Positions 5,510-6,447 of a DNA stretch of 6,447 nucleotides are shown one piece after another. The stretch lies in contig CASEKM010000091.1 in assembly GCA_949288405.1 (NCBI GenBank), positions 1 through 6,447 on the forward strand. Direction: 5' to 3'. The position numbers and the translations under genes are program-made. The DNA comes from an uncultured bacterium. GTDB taxonomy: Bacteria > Bacillota > Clostridia > Oscillospirales > Oscillospiraceae. The notes beneath the pieces are model-generated. The model was not told where the DNA came from. It made no database searches and saw only the letters and a list, made by a program, of their open reading frames with translations. Position 1 is the stretch's first letter; every line of letters begins with the position of its first letter.

Positions 5510-5535
5510 ACGCCACACGAAAGTGTGGTGTTTTT
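5510..5535 (+). terminator. Intrinsic terminator of tRNA-Gly
   Basis: ACGCCACAC (5510-5518) pairs with GTGTGGTGT (5523-5531) over 9 bp with one G-T pair around a GAAA tetraloop. The run TTTTT (5531-5535) follows. It sits 33 nt after the encoded CCA. Confidence 0.9.
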
Positions 5536-5690
5536 GCGTTATAAAGAGAAAATAGCAGGAAAGAAAGCGGAAAAGTTGAAAATCAAAAGAGTGTAGCGCG
5601 TTTCCCCAAAGTAATGGTTCGGAGGGATGCAAGCGGACCCATTTTGCCATGAAGGCGACTCGAACCCTCCGCCTCTCCCTGCTTTCCCAC
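5536..5690. other. Gene-free stretch with a tRNA T-arm-like segment
   Basis: I see no credible gene here. On the minus strand, bases 5669-5650 match the tRNA-Gly T-arm and acceptor junction (5450-5468) except for one mismatch and one extra base. Paired T-arm and acceptor strands are absent, so it is not a functional tRNA. CGGAGGG (5620-5626) and CCCTCCG (5665-5671) form a 7-bp inverted repeat enclosing it. It could be a tRNA remnant, an attachment-site relic or chance similarity to the conserved T loop. Confidence 0.4.
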
Positions 5691-5739
5691 AAGCCCCCTG
5701 TGGCCTGCCGAATGTCTCGCAGACCACAGGGGCTTTTTT
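5691..5739 (+). terminator. Strong intrinsic terminator with no gene assigned to it
   Basis: AAGCCCC-C-TGTGG (5691-5703) pairs with CCACA-GGGGCTT (5724-5735) with a single bulged C. The stem continues inward as CTGC/GCAG (5705-5708/5719-5722), and a six-T run (5734-5739) follows. The T-run is only on the plus strand. No gene ends just upstream, so it is either a second stop for tRNA read-through or the end of an unrecognised RNA. Confidence 0.8.
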
Positions 5740-5868
5740 CATTCCCTGCCATGGCGGCCATTTGGTGCTTATGCTTCGTTTGTCCGGCATTCCTTGTTGG
5801 TCTTGGTAATAGCTTTCCTTCTGCTTTCCGGCTATACTTGCTCTACCACCAGAAAGGAGGCCGACAAA

Positions 5869-6105
5869 ATGGCGGAAACAAAGAACTTATGTGCTCAAAT
5901 CGATCTGGCCCTCCATACGAAGGTATCTGAGGAAAAGGAAAAAGCGGGCCAGACCACCAGCCAGTACATCACCCGACTATCTCAAGAGATTCAGGCAAAA
6001 TCTTTCACAGAAAAACGGTCTTTCTTCGAAGCCCGCGGATTGGCTGCGGCGCGCTGGCGGTACCCTTTATACCGCTCGGCCCGCTTTGCGTCGCGTGTCC
6101 TATAA
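5869..6105 (+). pseudogene. Truncated small mobile-element protein (RHH-like start)
   Basis: A 78-residue frame starts at ATG 5869 with an excellent site AAAGGAGG (5853-5860), 8 nt upstream. The N-terminal part (MAETKNLCAQIDLALHTKVS, EEKEKAGQTTSQYI) resembles small ribbon-helix-helix-like proteins common in clostridial integrative elements, which continue with a longer helical C-terminus. The function of that family is not established, so I give no symbol. After about residue 36-40 the resemblance stops. From residue 41 the frame runs antisense through the 3' end of the convergent gene (5991-6447), giving an unlikely Arg/Ala-rich tail. The best reading is a gene broken by a deletion or insertion junction near 5975-5993. 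A weak TATACT (5833-5838) lies upstream, without a good -35. Confidence 0.5.
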
Positions 6106-6447
6106 AGGGCCGCCGCGAGGGTGCGCCCCGGTGACACATCCCGAGCCTGAGCCTCCCACTCCTTTTCTTTCCCAGCCCAATAGTGATAGGGGGTAAAGTA
6201 CCCATAGGTTTGATCGGCATACGGATCGTCCGCATAGCCGTACAGGAAATCCAGCCAGGACTGCTGATGCAACACTTTGCCGGACAATTCCTTTTGCTGG
6301 GCGAGGGGGAGATCATCCGCATCCAGGATCTCCTGCCCCAGGGCGTCCAATTTCTTGTTGTGAATACGCAACTGCTTGTTGGCGGCCTCCGGGGTGATCC
6401 ACTGCTCCCAATATTTCAGCCACTTCTGGCTGGACGCCAGCTGCTTT
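5991..6447 (-). CDS. Unrecognised protein, C-terminal part (5' end off window)
   Basis: The frame is open from the right edge to TGA at 5991-5993, giving 151 visible residues. There is no start in the window with a ribosome site. A TTG at 6371 is internal, because the frame continues upstream as KQLASSQKWLKYWEQWITPE. The visible part is hydrophilic and rich in Lys, Arg, Gln, Trp and Tyr, with a tyrosine-rich patch (YGYADDPYADQTYGYFTPYH) and a basic C-terminus (KDRFSVKDFA). I see no signal peptide, membrane segment or catalytic motif. I do not recognise it. Charged composition and proximity to the broken integrative-element gene suggest accessory or mobile DNA. It is convergent with, and overlaps, the 5869-6105 frame. 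Confidence 0.6.
   Translation of the reverse strand, partial: KQLASSQKWLKYWEQWITPEAANKQLRIHNKKLDALGQEILDADDLPLAQQKELSGKVLHQQSWLDFLYGYADDPYADQTYGYFTPYHYWAGKEKEWEAQARDVSPGRTLAAALYRTRDAKRAERYKGYRQRAAANPRASKKDRFSVKDFA

Noticed and set aside
5429..5790. Minus-strand frames of 83 and 110 codons over the tRNA and its flank
   Set aside because: They are antisense to the tRNA and its terminator. Peptides such as EGNRTLVFSLGS are the familiar artefact of translating a tRNA T-arm.

Overview
The window looks like a chromosomal segment from a high-GC Clostridia genome, most likely Oscillospiraceae (Flavonifractor/Pseudoflavonifractor-like). The clues are strong AGGAGG-type ribosome sites, the GC-rich nusB/xseA genes, a SleB-type hydrolase with a copper-amine-oxidase-like stalk, and GTAGGGG-type intergenic hairpin repeats. 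The lineage is inferred from style and gene content, not from a search.

Layout. Bases 1-628 hold no convincing gene. They carry a dense series of hairpins, including two oppositely oriented GTAGGGG-bounded copies whose stems differ by paired, structure-preserving changes. From 629 to 3868, read on the minus strand, lies a tightly packed operon: nusB, a TsaD/Kae1-family paralog, xseA and a small predicted lipoprotein. Junctions are 3 nt apart, a 4-nt GTGA overlap, and 1 nt apart. A sigma-A-like promoter and a 5' leader hairpin precede nusB. The usual clostridial partners folD and xseB are not here. Next on the minus strand is a secreted SleB-family cell wall hydrolase (4100-5050) that ends in a strong intrinsic terminator. 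The AT-rich region upstream of it contains a WalR-box-like repeat and an 8-bp inverted repeat.

A tRNA-Gly(CCC) gene on the plus strand (5404-5477) has its own promoter and terminator. Beyond it the character changes. There is a stretch with a tRNA T-arm-like segment in the opposite orientation and a second strong terminator, then a short ORF resembling the N-terminal half of a small protein common in clostridial integrative elements, apparently truncated. It runs into the 3' end of a convergent, unrecognised gene that continues past the right edge. I read the right end as the edge of an accessory or decayed mobile region next to a tRNA.

The core genes serve rRNA transcription and RNA processing (nusB), DNA end-processing (xseA) and envelope or spore wall remodelling (sleB-like). 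No complete novel system is evident. The best leads are the covarying hairpin repeats, the TsaD-like paralog fixed between nusB and xseA, and the truncated mobile-element junction.
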